Shown: positions 21,136 through 31,094, counted from the stretch's first letter. The stretch is 53,471 nt of DNA from Candidatus Zambryskibacteria bacterium RIFOXYD1_FULL_40_13 (GCA_001824295.1 MHWY01000004.1:80841-134311), one strand, 5' to 3'. Notes: a model not told the origin generated them from the sequence alone. Numbers and translations: made by a program.

Positions 21136-22380
21136 ATGAAAATCATTATTTTATCAGATGGTTTTCCTCCAACAGGGTTGGGTGGTGCAGAGGTTATAGC
21201 CTTTAATCTAGCAGATTCGCTTTCTAAAGGCGGTCATGATGTTTCTGTTATTACTACTACTCGGGATAAAAAAGATGTAGGTCAGGCTATTTTAGGAGAT
21301 ATTACTGTGTATAAGATATACAGTAATTATCATGATAGATGGAGAGCTTATAGGTGTTTATATAATATGAAGACAGTGCGTGAATTGGATAAAATCTTAT
21401 CAAGATTAAATCCTGATGTTGTTCATGCTCACAATGTCCATGCGCACTTATCCTATGCCAGTTTGAAAGTAGCCAGGAAGTATTCTAGGGCAGTTTTTCT
21501 CACTATGCATGATGCTATGTCAGTACACTACGGCAAACTTGGTGCTGTGGTGGAATCTGGGAAACTTGTTTCTGACTCAATTAATCCATTTAGGCAACTA
21601 ATGCAGTATAGGTTTCGTTATAATCCACTTAGAAACATACTCATCAAACACTACCTGAAGTCAGTTGATAAAATTTTTGCAGTGAATACGGCTTTAAGAG
21701 AAGTTTTGGCAAAAGGAGGGATTCGCGATATTGAAGTCTTGCATAACGGCATAGATGTTTCAGATTGGGATATAAACAATGAGACACTAAACAGATTCAA
21801 AGAAAAGTATGATTTAAATAACAAAAAAGTTTTGTTTTTTGGTGGTAGATTAAGTTCAGCAAAAGGTGGTCTCATCGCTATTGATGTCTTATCTAGAGTC
21901 TCATTGAAAATAGAGGATATAGTAATGCTTGTGGTAGGTATTAAGAACAAATCTGTAGATGAAATGATAAAAAGGGTAGAAAGCATGGGAATTAAGAACA
22001 AGATTGTATTCACTGGATGGATTGACCATGCTGAAATTCGCTATGCTTACGCATCATCTACAGCAGTCTTAGTTCTGTCTCAATATATTGACCCATTCCC
22101 GACAGTGAACCTGGAAGCTATGGCTTCAAAAAAGCCAGTTATCGGGACTATTTTTGGTGGTACTCCAGAGGCGGTTTTGCATCAAAAAACAGGGTTAATT
22201 GTTAATCCTCGAAACGTAGAAGAAATTGCAAGTGGTATTATTGATTTACTTCAAAATGAAGAAAAAATAAAAACTTTTGGCTTGGCGGGTTACAATAGGG
22301 TTTTGAATCTTTTTAATCAAAAAGATTGGATGGCGAAAACTGTTTCGTGGTATACTGCAATACTTCAAAAAAATAAATAA
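21136..22380 (+). CDS. GT4-family glycosyltransferase
   Basis: PPTGLGGAEVIAFNLADSLSKGGHDVSVIT, LHNGIDVSDW, FPTVNLEAMASKKPVIGTIFGGTPEAV. Confidence 0.9.
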   Translation: MKIIILSDGFPPTGLGGAEVIAFNLADSLSKGGHDVSVITTTRDKKDVGQAILGDITVYKIYSNYHDRWRAYRCLYNMKTVRELDKILSRLNPDVVHAHNVHAHLSYASLKVARKYSRAVFLTMHDAMSVHYGKLGAVVESGKLVSDSINPFRQLMQYRFRYNPLRNILIKHYLKSVDKIFAVNTALREVLAKGGIRDIEVLHNGIDVSDWDINNETLNRFKEKYDLNNKKVLFFGGRLSSAKGGLIAIDVLSRVSLKIEDIVMLVVGIKNKSVDEMIKRVESMGIKNKIVFTGWIDHAEIRYAYASSTAVLVLSQYIDPFPTVNLEAMASKKPVIGTIFGGTPEAVLHQKTGLIVNPRNVEEIASGIIDLLQNEEKIKTFGLAGYNRVLNLFNQKDWMAKTVSWYTAILQKNK

Positions 22381-22381
22381 T

Positions 22382-23098
22382 ATGACAGAAGAAAGTACAA
22401 TAAATTATTATAATCAAGAGAGTAGCCAATATTCTAGAAAGCGATATGAAGGCAAAACCGAAAGCTATTTTCAATTTCTTTTTAGATATCGTCAAAATCT
22501 ATTTTTGAATTTTGTTGACAGGATTGCGTCAAATATGAAGAATGCCAGTGTTTTAGAAATTGGTTGTGCAGATGGTGTGCTTATTAAAAGCTTGCTCGAG
22601 AGATGGCCAAATGTTTTCGGGTCACTAATTGGGGTTGATATTTCTCCAATGATGATTGAAGAGGCAATTAGAACTACCAAGGATTCAAGAGTTAAATATT
22701 TTTTGAGGGGTGTTGAGCCAGGAGAAAAAAACGATTTGGTTATTGAGCTTGGTGTTCATTCACAAAATTTTGACGCCGAGATAAATTCTGTTTCTGAAAA
22801 ACTTAAAGAATCTGGATATTTTATATATTGCGTGGCCGGAAGGAGTTCGCTTCATGCGAGGTTCAAGTTGTTGGGCGTGAGTTATGTGAATGATTATATG
22901 AGCTATGCTGAGTACGAAAAAATTATAAAAAAATATTTTGACGTTCTATCTTCAGAGCCTTATGGATTATTTATTCCTAAACTATGGGCTTTTCCTAGGT
23001 TCGCAATGGTGGTTCAACCAATACTAGAGAAGCTGTTCAGAAACATGTTTTCAAACCTATTTCACGAAAAGATTTACCTGCTAAGGAAAAAACAGTAG
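22382..23098 (+). CDS. Class I SAM-dependent methyltransferase
   Basis: VLEIGCADGVLIKSLL, LIGVDISPMMIEEA. Confidence 0.8.
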   Translation: MTEESTINYYNQESSQYSRKRYEGKTESYFQFLFRYRQNLFLNFVDRIASNMKNASVLEIGCADGVLIKSLLERWPNVFGSLIGVDISPMMIEEAIRTTKDSRVKYFLRGVEPGEKNDLVIELGVHSQNFDAEINSVSEKLKESGYFIYCVAGRSSLHARFKLLGVSYVNDYMSYAEYEKIIKKYFDVLSSEPYGLFIPKLWAFPRFAMVVQPILEKLFRNMFSNLFHEKIYLLRKKQ

Positions 23099-24358
23099 CT
23101 AGTCCTCCTTGTGTGTAGAAAAATAGTAGTAGTGGACGCCCAGCATTATGAGCCACGATATTCCGTTTTCTATCACAGCACCCTTTAGACCAAAGTTGTA
23201 GATTAAAATAAAAGTTAGGATGATTGTTGTAACATTGCTTACAATTGTCAGTTTGTACATTGTTCGTGTTGCCTTTTTGATTTGGAAGTATGTTCCGAAT
23301 AGGGAAATGCCCGGTATAGCAATAAGTCCTAGCATGTATATTTGAGAGTAGATTACAGCATCTGTATATTGTGGGAAGAAGAATTGGAAGATGAATGGTG
23401 CGACGAGAATATAGGCAACAACAATGACCGAGGTGATTATCATGAGTTGCCATGTCTTTTTCAAAATACTTTTTCTCAAGTCTTGGTCTTCCAGTACGGC
23501 ATACTTTGGTAGAGCTATATTGAAAAGATTTTTGAAACTACCTTTGATTTGCTCTGGTATGGCTTGGGAGAATGCATATATAGCCAGGTTGGCAGCGCCG
23601 AGATAGTGGAAGACCAAGATCTTATCTAGCTGGTTGGCCAGAGTTCCGAAGAAATTCATAAAACTTACATGTTTGCCGTAGCTCATAAACGAATCGTCTC
23701 TCTCCGAGTTCAAGTGGTTTCTTCTGGTTACATAGTAGTAACCACAAACAGCCGATATTGCACTTATAGCAAAATAGACGGCAACAAGAGCCAGAGCATT
23801 TTTCGTCAGTATGGCCACAACAACTATTCCGATAGATAATATAGTTTGGGCTACTATCCAATACAAGGTACTTGATTTGAAATCTCTTTTTCCAGAGAAA
23901 TATCCGCCATACAAGTTGAACGAGTTTGAAAGTGGTAGGGAAATAGATGCAATGAGCATAGAAAATCCAAGCACACTGTTCCCGTTTATAAAATAATATG
24001 CAGAGCCAGCAAGTCCAACCACTAGCATAATAGAACCCCATTTGAGAGTTGTGAACACTGCTTCTTTGAGCATTCCTTCCTTGCCTTTTGCTACTGCCTG
24101 TATTACCACATTTCCCATTCCAGAGAGAGATAGGGCACCGAGTATGCCTGTAGCTGAAAGTATGAATTTATACTGTCCATAGACCTCCTTTGGAATAAAG
24201 TTTGCAAAGAAGACTGACATACCAAAAGCCAGCATGACAGAGACTACCTGGCCCACAGTGAGCCAGAAGCCACTCTTGGCCACATATACCATATCTGTCT
24301 GCAAATACTGTTCAAGCCAGTGTAGGCCGTTTACACCGTGTTTTTTAATCCTTTCCAT
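23099..24358 (-). CDS. Polysaccharide flippase (Wzx/MATE-like oligosaccharide transporter)
   Basis: FWLTVGQVVSVMLAFGMSVFFANFIPKEVYGQYKFILSATGIL; multi-TM. Confidence 0.85.
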   Translation of the reverse strand: MERIKKHGVNGLHWLEQYLQTDMVYVAKSGFWLTVGQVVSVMLAFGMSVFFANFIPKEVYGQYKFILSATGILGALSLSGMGNVVIQAVAKGKEGMLKEAVFTTLKWGSIMLVVGLAGSAYYFINGNSVLGFSMLIASISLPLSNSFNLYGGYFSGKRDFKSSTLYWIVAQTILSIGIVVVAILTKNALALVAVYFAISAISAVCGYYYVTRRNHLNSERDDSFMSYGKHVSFMNFFGTLANQLDKILVFHYLGAANLAIYAFSQAIPEQIKGSFKNLFNIALPKYAVLEDQDLRKSILKKTWQLMIITSVIVVAYILVAPFIFQFFFPQYTDAVIYSQIYMLGLIAIPGISLFGTYFQIKKATRTMYKLTIVSNVTTIILTFILIYNFGLKGAVIENGISWLIMLGVHYYYFSTHKED

Positions 24359-24430
24359 AATTTCCTACATATTACTGTATATTGGGGCTATTTGCTAGCA
24401 TCAGGGCCATTGATTTGGTACACTACACTA

Positions 24431-26611
24431 ATGAAAAATACAAAAAGTGTCCTCAACTATCTTATTCTTGCTGGTTTGTTTATTACCCCTTTTATTGTTT
24501 TCCTGGTTCCGTCTGGAGTATTTTTCCCTTATATCGCTGGAAAGGGTTTTGCCTTCAGAATTTTAGTTGAGATTATTTTCGGTTTGTTTGTTATTCTGGC
24601 TTTTATTGATAAGGAATACAGACCAAGGTTTTCCTGGATTACAAAAGCTTTTATTGTTTTTACACTAGTCATTCTCCTCGCCGATCTTCTTGGCCAGAAT
24701 CCATACAAGAGTATTTGGAGTAACTATGAACGCATGGAAGGATTTATGATGCTCTTGCACTTGCTTATGTATTATATTGTTGCATCTTCTGTCTTTCAAA
24801 CTGTCAGACAGTGGTTTGGATTTTTTAACACAAACATATTTGCGAGTGTCCTTATGTCTATCTACGGTTTGTTTCAGCTTGGTGGCAAGGCCACGATAAG
24901 TCAGGGTGGGGTCCGTCTGGATGGTACATTTGGTAATTCTACATACTTGGCTATTTATCTTGTTTTCCATATTTTCCTTTGCGTATATATGCTTGCAAGT
25001 GATGCCAAAGAGAAGTGGCAGAAATGGACCTACAGTATCATCATCGCTCTGGAGGTAATCATGCTTTATTTCACTGCAACCAGAGGAGCCATCCTTGGTC
25101 TTATTGGTGGTTTGTTTCTTACTGGATTACTTTTGCTCTGGAAAGAAAAAGAAAACAAGAAACTTCGCAAGATTGCTTTCTGGCTTTTGGGTGGTCTGGT
25201 TATCTTGATTATTGGGTTTTACTCTTTGCGAAGTCAGCCGTTCATAAAAAACAGTTATGTTCTCTCTAGGTTTTCTACACTGAGTGTTTCTGAGCTGAAG
25301 ACACAAGGGAGATACTTCGTCTGGCCAATGGCTATTGAGGGTATCAAGGAGCGACCACTTCTCGGCTGGGGGCAAGAAAATTTTAACTTTGTATTTAATA
25401 AAAATTACAACCCTGGACTGTTTGGCCAGGAGGAATGGTTTGATCGTACACACAACTTGTTCCTAGACTGGCTTATCGCTGGTGGTATCGTCGGGTTCCT
25501 CGCATATCTCTCAATGTATGTTGCTCTGTTTTACTATATCTGGAGGAAACGCAGTCCACTGAAGCATGCACAGCAGAGCATATTGACTGGAATGATTTCT
25601 GCCTATGTCTTCCATAACATTTTCGTCTTCGATAATCTCATTAGTTATATTATTTTCTTCTCTATCCTTGCCTATGTCCACTCTGTCAGTCAGACAAGGG
25701 AAGAGACATCTGGGTTCTACACAAAAACATTTTCAAATGGAGTCGTGAGCTATGTTGTCTTTCCTTTGACTATCATCCTTACCTCTACTATGGTCTATAT
25801 GGTAAATGTGCCCGCTATGCTTGCTAATACCACTCTTATAAGAGCCATGTCTCCACAACAAGTGGGGATAGAAAAGAATCTTGAGCTATTCAAACAGGTT
25901 TTCTCTTACAACTCCTTTGGCTCTGGAGAAGCAGTGGAGCAACTAACCCAGGTGACCTCACAGCTGTTTTCGGTCCAAGGCCAAATATCAGAGAAGACAA
26001 AGCAAGATTTCTTTGATTACACAAAAACCATGATAGACAAGAAAGTGGCTTCCAGTCCTACTGACGCAAGGTATCTTGTTTTTGCTGGAAACTTCCTCAA
26101 CCGATTTGCTAAATATAGTGATGCTATAGAGTATCTTGAGAGAGCACTGAAAGAATCACCAAATAAGCAGTCCATTCACTTTGAGCTTGGTACTTCGTAT
26201 CTAGGAGTGGGGAATACACAAAAGATGCTGGAACTGTTTAAGAGGGCATACGAACTCAAGCCTTCATCACAAGAGTCTCAGGTTATCTATACTGTCGGTG
26301 CAATATATGCAAGGAATGATGCTGTACTAGAAGAGATGTCGAAAGTAATCACAAGGGACGCAGTCATTTCTGACCCAAGATTCTACAAAGCGTATATGAG
26401 TATAGGTGACACGAGCACAACGATAACAATACTAAACGCAAGGATAGAGAAAGACCCAGGAAACATGCAGGACAAACTAGCTCTAGCAGAAGTCTATATG
26501 AGACTAGGACAGAAACAAAAAGCAATAGATATCGTCCGCGAAATGATGACCCTAGACCCAACATTCAAAGACCAGGGTGAAGCTATCATCAAACAAATCC
26601 AAGCCCAGTAG
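24431..26611 (+). CDS. O-antigen ligase (WaaL)-like membrane protein with C-terminal TPR region
   Basis: ATG at 24431; TFGNSTYLAIYLV, TATRGAILGLIGGL, LLGWGQENFNFVFNKNYNP, DRTHNLFLDWLIAGGIVGFLAYL; C-term TPR (IEYLERALKESPNKQSIHFELGTSYLGVG). Confidence 0.85.
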   Translation: MKNTKSVLNYLILAGLFITPFIVFLVPSGVFFPYIAGKGFAFRILVEIIFGLFVILAFIDKEYRPRFSWITKAFIVFTLVILLADLLGQNPYKSIWSNYERMEGFMMLLHLLMYYIVASSVFQTVRQWFGFFNTNIFASVLMSIYGLFQLGGKATISQGGVRLDGTFGNSTYLAIYLVFHIFLCVYMLASDAKEKWQKWTYSIIIALEVIMLYFTATRGAILGLIGGLFLTGLLLLWKEKENKKLRKIAFWLLGGLVILIIGFYSLRSQPFIKNSYVLSRFSTLSVSELKTQGRYFVWPMAIEGIKERPLLGWGQENFNFVFNKNYNPGLFGQEEWFDRTHNLFLDWLIAGGIVGFLAYLSMYVALFYYIWRKRSPLKHAQQSILTGMISAYVFHNIFVFDNLISYIIFFSILAYVHSVSQTREETSGFYTKTFSNGVVSYVVFPLTIILTSTMVYMVNVPAMLANTTLIRAMSPQQVGIEKNLELFKQVFSYNSFGSGEAVEQLTQVTSQLFSVQGQISEKTKQDFFDYTKTMIDKKVASSPTDARYLVFAGNFLNRFAKYSDAIEYLERALKESPNKQSIHFELGTSYLGVGNTQKMLELFKRAYELKPSSQESQVIYTVGAIYARNDAVLEEMSKVITRDAVISDPRFYKAYMSIGDTSTTITILNARIEKDPGNMQDKLALAEVYMRLGQKQKAIDIVREMMTLDPTFKDQGEAIIKQIQAQ

Positions 26612-26718
26612 GTTTTTTTAAATAATCATCTAAGGGTTCCCCTTGGATTTTGGTTGTGGTCAAAAAACCTTTCGTTTGGTAAAATTAATAATTATTTATC
26701 GTATTAAATCCTAATAGG

Positions 26719-29700
26719 ATGAGAAGAATATTTTTACTTAGTTTGTTTTCTTTCTCAGTATTATTTTTAGGTTTAGCAAAAGAGACACAAGCAAGTATAG
26801 TTTTCAACCAAACACCTCCAAACGAAATACGCAGTTTCGTTATTCCTGATTCCACTGACTTAATATCATTTGGGTGCTCGTTTGGTTTAAATTGTAATAT
26901 TTCTGGCCAGACTGTTTACAATGTGGGAGTGTGGATAAAGAAAGTTGGAAACCCAGACGACATTAGCCTTAATGCCATAAGCAATTGGAGTGACCCAACA
27001 AACAGTGTCGCTACTTCTTCTGGCACTGTTTATTCAAGTACGGTATCGGATAAATATTACACCCTACACTGGTTTTATTTTCCAGAAGGCATAGTTATTG
27101 GTGAAAGAGGTGGCTACAACCAAGTTTTCCAGATTCGTGTTGCGACTACGACCGGAGTAGATAGTCAGACCAACCATTATAGAATTTTGGCGGATGTTTC
27201 AAATGACACTTCTGCTCCACAGCAGTGGTGTATAAATAGTCACTCTTGCATCCGCTCAAAATTCTATTGGATTATGGACAATAGTCCAAGCGATTTATCT
27301 GAGGAATCTCAAGATGTGGAACCTCGGTCGTTTACTGGTAATATTTTTTCTCAACTTGATTCGTCCGAAGTATATGAGGTGACAAGTAAAGAATTGAATG
27401 TGATGCAGAGTATCGGGACAGGAAAAACAGGAACAATTACAAAAATAAAAATAAAAATCGGCCAGGATTCAGATTATGAGTGGAACGGAAGCTATAGTAT
27501 TACTTTGCACGATTTGGGAGAGAATAATGTCTACACTGGAGTGAGACAATGTTATCGAAATAATTCTTCCACCGATTTTTTCTCTAAAGGATTGGCTGAC
27601 CAAGATATTGTTTTTGATGACAGTACAGTTACGTGTAGTGGAGGGATGACGCTGACACTTGATCCAACTCACTATTATACTTTCCAGATTGCTATACATC
27701 CACCGGGCTGGACCAATACAGTTACAAAGTTTTACATTGCTGGAAGTTCTTCTGAAACCGAAAATGCACCAGCGTATTTAGCAAATACTACCGATTATCC
27801 TGGTACTATAAAAACCGTCTTTATGCAGGTTGATGGGGTTGGTGTGATACCACCGACTCCAAAGTATTCAAGTGTTCTATTTTTACCAGGGATAATGGCC
27901 AGTAGGCTCTACAAGACGGGTGTTATAAATTGTTCAATCAATTGTGAAGACCAGTTATGGGAGCCAAACGCTAACAGTGATGCAGAAGATTTAAGTCTCG
28001 ATTATGATGGTAAAAGTATAGATGATCGTATTTATACTAGAGATGTAATAGATGAGGCGTATGGAACACTCAATGTCTATAAATCATTTCTAGCAAAGCT
28101 GGAAGAGATGAAGGTGGAGGACGAAACTATTGGGGACTATTCAGTTGTTCCTTATGATTGGAGACTTTCTATAGATGATATTTTAGAGGGCGGAACAAAA
28201 ACTGGGGACAATATTTCCTATATTAAACCGTCAGATGACCCGTACATTTTAAGCGAGCTTAATCGTCTGGCAAGCAGTTCGGAAAATGGTAAAGTCACGA
28301 TTATTGCTCACTCAAACGGCGGACTTATTACCAAAGCACTTTTGAAAAAACTTTCTGATACAAATGACCCACTTTTGCAAAAAATTGATAAGGTTATATT
28401 TGTTGCTGTTCCACACCTTGGAACTCCTGCGGCTATACCAGCATTGCTTCACGGTTACAAACAGGGAATATCAGTTATGGGTTACACAATGCTTTCTGAA
28501 GAAGTGGCCCGGGAATTAGGCAAAAATTTACCATCAGCTTACAACTTATTACCAAGTAATAATTATTTTACTTACGTTGATAATCCAGTCGTCAAGTTTG
28601 ATGAAACCTTACCAGACTCAATTTCGCGTTATGGAGAGGTAATTCATTCTCAAGAGCTTTTGCATAACTTCTTGGTAGGGCTTGATAACAGAGTGGATAG
28701 TGCTGACGAGAATACAGATACCCCAACATTTTTATGGGAAAACCTTCTAAATAATGCAGAAGCCGAGCACCTTGCTTTAGATGCCTGGGTTCCCCCATCA
28801 AATATAGAAGTTACAGAAATTGCTGGTTGGGGAGTGCCGATTACAGTGAGTGGGCTGAAGTACTATAAGAAAAAGGACAAGATAAAAAAGGACCCGATTT
28901 TTACAATAGATGGTGATGGTACGGTGGTGACACCAAGTGCTTTGTGGGCTGGTGGTGCGACTAGTACAGACAAATATTGGGTGGATTTGAAACAATACAA
29001 TAATTCTCATGCAGATGTTAAACACAGTAGTATTTTAGAAACGAAAGAGCTTCGTACATTAATTAACAATATAATTCTAGCAACCTCAACCCAACCTCTT
29101 CCACAATATATATCAACATCAATTCCTACAGCTGGGGCAAAGGATACTCGTCTGATTTATGCTTTACATTCACCACTCACCATTGATATATATGATGACT
29201 TTGGTAACCACACAGGTATTTCTACAACAACAAATAATTTGGAGGAACAGATTCCTGGTACCTATTTTATTCAGTTCGGGGACGTTAAGTATATATTTAC
29301 TGATACTACAAGTCCGATACACATAAGTATGTCTGGATATGATGAGGGCACATTTACATTCAGCATCGAGCAGAAGCAAGGAGACGATACGATTTCTACT
29401 GTAACATTTAAGGATATTCCAACCACCCCCACCACGAAGGTGAGTATGAGTGTGACTGGGGATATAAGCACTTTATCAAACCTAAGTGTTGATACTAACA
29501 ACGATGGTTCATCTGATATTATCTTAGAGCCAGTAATAGACGGGGTTGTCACATATAATCCTCCACCCCCACCAGAAACAGAAGAACCTGTTGTTGTTGG
29601 CAATGGACCAATAGTTCAGAATACTCAGTCATTGGCTAGTGCAGGTGATAGCTCGTCTAGCACCTCGCCCAATCTTCCTACCGTGGAGACAGTGCCTGGT

Positions 29701-29967
29701 GTGTATACAGAAGAAATATCTACAACAACAGAGACTGTGACTCCGGAAGATGCTAGAGAAATAAAAGAGGATATAGAAATGGAAGAACTTCATAATATAC
29801 CAACCACCATTGAGAATATTCCAGTGACTGATAATTTTATTGAGGAGGAGGGTGGTAGTTTGTCTAGCCTTGGTGCTCAGGTTATATTTGCTGATACTGG
29901 GTATTGGTCCAAGTTTACTGGTTTTATAAAAAAAGCAGTTCGTATTATTGTGGATTTAGTTATATAA
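26719..29967 (+). CDS. Secreted lecithin:cholesterol acyltransferase (LCAT)-like alpha/beta hydrolase
   Basis: Signal peptide; VLFLPGIMASRLY, YDWRLSIDDI, IIAHSNGGLITKALL nucleophile-elbow-like motif, VAVPHLGTP. Confidence 0.8.
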   Translation: MRRIFLLSLFSFSVLFLGLAKETQASIVFNQTPPNEIRSFVIPDSTDLISFGCSFGLNCNISGQTVYNVGVWIKKVGNPDDISLNAISNWSDPTNSVATSSGTVYSSTVSDKYYTLHWFYFPEGIVIGERGGYNQVFQIRVATTTGVDSQTNHYRILADVSNDTSAPQQWCINSHSCIRSKFYWIMDNSPSDLSEESQDVEPRSFTGNIFSQLDSSEVYEVTSKELNVMQSIGTGKTGTITKIKIKIGQDSDYEWNGSYSITLHDLGENNVYTGVRQCYRNNSSTDFFSKGLADQDIVFDDSTVTCSGGMTLTLDPTHYYTFQIAIHPPGWTNTVTKFYIAGSSSETENAPAYLANTTDYPGTIKTVFMQVDGVGVIPPTPKYSSVLFLPGIMASRLYKTGVINCSINCEDQLWEPNANSDAEDLSLDYDGKSIDDRIYTRDVIDEAYGTLNVYKSFLAKLEEMKVEDETIGDYSVVPYDWRLSIDDILEGGTKTGDNISYIKPSDDPYILSELNRLASSSENGKVTIIAHSNGGLITKALLKKLSDTNDPLLQKIDKVIFVAVPHLGTPAAIPALLHGYKQGISVMGYTMLSEEVARELGKNLPSAYNLLPSNNYFTYVDNPVVKFDETLPDSISRYGEVIHSQELLHNFLVGLDNRVDSADENTDTPTFLWENLLNNAEAEHLALDAWVPPSNIEVTEIAGWGVPITVSGLKYYKKKDKIKKDPIFTIDGDGTVVTPSALWAGGATSTDKYWVDLKQYNNSHADVKHSSILETKELRTLINNIILATSTQPLPQYISTSIPTAGAKDTRLIYALHSPLTIDIYDDFGNHTGISTTTNNLEEQIPGTYFIQFGDVKYIFTDTTSPIHISMSGYDEGTFTFSIEQKQGDDTISTVTFKDIPTTPTTKVSMSVTGDISTLSNLSVDTNNDGSSDIILEPVIDGVVTYNPPPPPETEEPVVVGNGPIVQNTQSLASAGDSSSSTSPNLPTVETVPGVYTEEISTTTETVTPEDAREIKEDIEMEELHNIPTTIENIPVTDNFIEEEGGSLSSLGAQVIFADTGYWSKFTGFIKKAVRIIVDLVI

Positions 29968-29997
29968 GAAATGGTATTATATAATTAATCAATTATT

Positions 29998-30405
29998 ATG
30001 ACAAAAAAAAATAATTTTATATACTCTGTTGTCTTAGTATTAGTTAGTCTTATCATTAATCCATATATCATTGGTCTATGTGGTCAAAGTGAAAAATATT
30101 GTATTTTTGGTTCGTTGGCACACTCGGTTGGTAAACCAATGTTTTATCTTTCTTTTGTTTTACTAATCTTATCTATCGTTGTTTTATTGGTTTCCGATTT
30201 TGCTTTTAGAAACTGGCTGAAGTTTGCTTACGTATGGGTTCCTTTGTCTGTTTTGTTCATGGTTTTTTCTCCAGAATATGATAGTAGTCTTTTTCCAATG
30301 GACAGAGGAAGAGTTTCTTTTTTCATGTCTACTCTGCTTCTGGTTATATCCCTATTAATCATAATCATTACATATTTTAGAACCAGGGGTAGCAAAAGGG
30401 CCTGA
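29998..30405 (+). CDS. Small four-TM hypothetical membrane protein
   Basis: 135 aa, hydrophobic segments. Confidence 0.55.
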   Translation: MTKKNNFIYSVVLVLVSLIINPYIIGLCGQSEKYCIFGSLAHSVGKPMFYLSFVLLILSIVVLLVSDFAFRNWLKFAYVWVPLSVLFMVFSPEYDSSLFPMDRGRVSFFMSTLLLVISLLIIIITYFRTRGSKRA

Positions 30406-30427
30406 AATAGGGCCAAAGTAGGGGTAG

Positions 30428-30456
30428 TTGCATTTATAGTGAATGTATGATACAAT
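30428..30456 (+). promoter_or_regulatory. Sigma70-type promoter: TTGCAT-N17-TACAAT
   Basis: -35 30428-30433, 17-nt spacer, -10 30451-30456. Confidence 0.45.
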
Positions 30457-30525
30457 ACTAGAGTGGGTGTGATTTTACAGGATTGTGAAAGCAATAATGT
30501 AGTTGAGCATCAACAACAAATGTCT

Positions 30526-30555
30526 CATAAAAGTCTCCGCAAGGAGGCTTTTATG
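30526..30555 (+). other. 13-bp stem hairpin with GCAA (GNRA-type) tetraloop
   Basis: CATAAAAGTCTCC-GCAA-GGAGGCTTTTATG, paired along its length with one G-T wobble. Confidence 0.75.
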
Positions 30556-30569
30556 TTGCAAAACTTCCA

Positions 30570-30672
30570 AATTTAGCGAACTTCTTCGTTGAAATACAAA
30601 AAACAACCCTCACTTTACGACAAGTAAAGCTCGGATTCTTTTTTGTATTTCGCCTCGAATTTCATCTAAATT
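30570..30672. repeat. Nested inverted-repeat element copy 1 (TCAC-N15-GCTC core)
   Basis: Outer AATTTAG/CTAAATT, inner GAAATACAAAAAA/TTTTTTGTATTTC, core TCAC-TTTACGACAAGTAAA-GCTC (30610-30632). Confidence 0.6.
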
Positions 30673-30739
30673 ATGAAAGTTTTAGAATTTTGTGTCTTGT
30701 TTTGTATATCCAGTTTAGATATTATTAAAGTGTATTCCA

Positions 30740-30803
30740 AGACATGGTTAGCGGTTCGCACTCACACGACATTTGTTGGAGCTCGCCTCCGCTAACCATG
30801 TCT
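30740..30803. repeat. Nested inverted-repeat element copy 2 (TCAC-N15-GCTC core)
   Basis: Perfect 15-bp arms AGACATGGTTAGCGG/CCGCTAACCATGTCT; core TCAC-ACGACATTTGTTGGA-GCTC (30762-30784). Confidence 0.65.
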
Positions 30804-30819
30804 CGGAGTAAGAAAAATT

Positions 30820-30838
30820 CTGCAAAAACATTTTGCAG
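30820..30838 (+). terminator. Hairpin CTGCAAAA-ACA-TTTTGCAG followed by T-run
   Basis: Perfect 8-bp stem then GATTTTTT. Confidence 0.5.
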
Positions 30839-30840
30839 GA

Positions 30841-30876
30841 TTTTTTATTTGAAAAATTTATTTTTCAAATAAAAAA
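30841..30876. terminator. AT-rich 16-bp perfect hairpin, possible bidirectional terminator
   Basis: TTTTTTATTTGAAAAA-TTTA-TTTTTCAAATAAAAAA. Confidence 0.5.
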
Positions 30877-31034
30877 GTTATCCACACTTTTTTGCAAAAA
30901 AATATTTTATTTTGTTTCGGATGTAATATAATTAACTCAGGTCGGAACAACGAAATAATTTTATTATCGTTGTAAACTTAAAAGAAAATAATTTATGTTG
31001 ATAGCTTGTCACAGAGCGAACAACAAAAAACAAA

Positions 31035-31094
31035 ATGGCAGCAAAAAAGAAGAAAGCAGCAAAGAAGAAAGTAGCTAAGAAGAAACGAGCTTAA
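31035..31094 (+). CDS. 19-aa Lys/Ala-rich micropeptide MAAKKKKAAKKKVAKKKRA
   Basis: ATG...TAA read directly; below the ORF-track length cutoff; followed by a terminator at 31144. Confidence 0.5.
   Translation: MAAKKKKAAKKKVAKKKRA

Noticed and set aside
1-26611. Mobile element or prophage in the glycan region
   Set aside because: No transposase, integrase, terminal repeats or phage structural genes seen; mixed strand orientation is typical of variable polysaccharide loci.
30878-30886. Possible replication origin at the TTATCCACA box
   Set aside because: Only one consensus box noticed in the intergenic region (another on the opposite strand lies inside a CDS near 26930), and no dnaA/dnaN/rpmH nearby.
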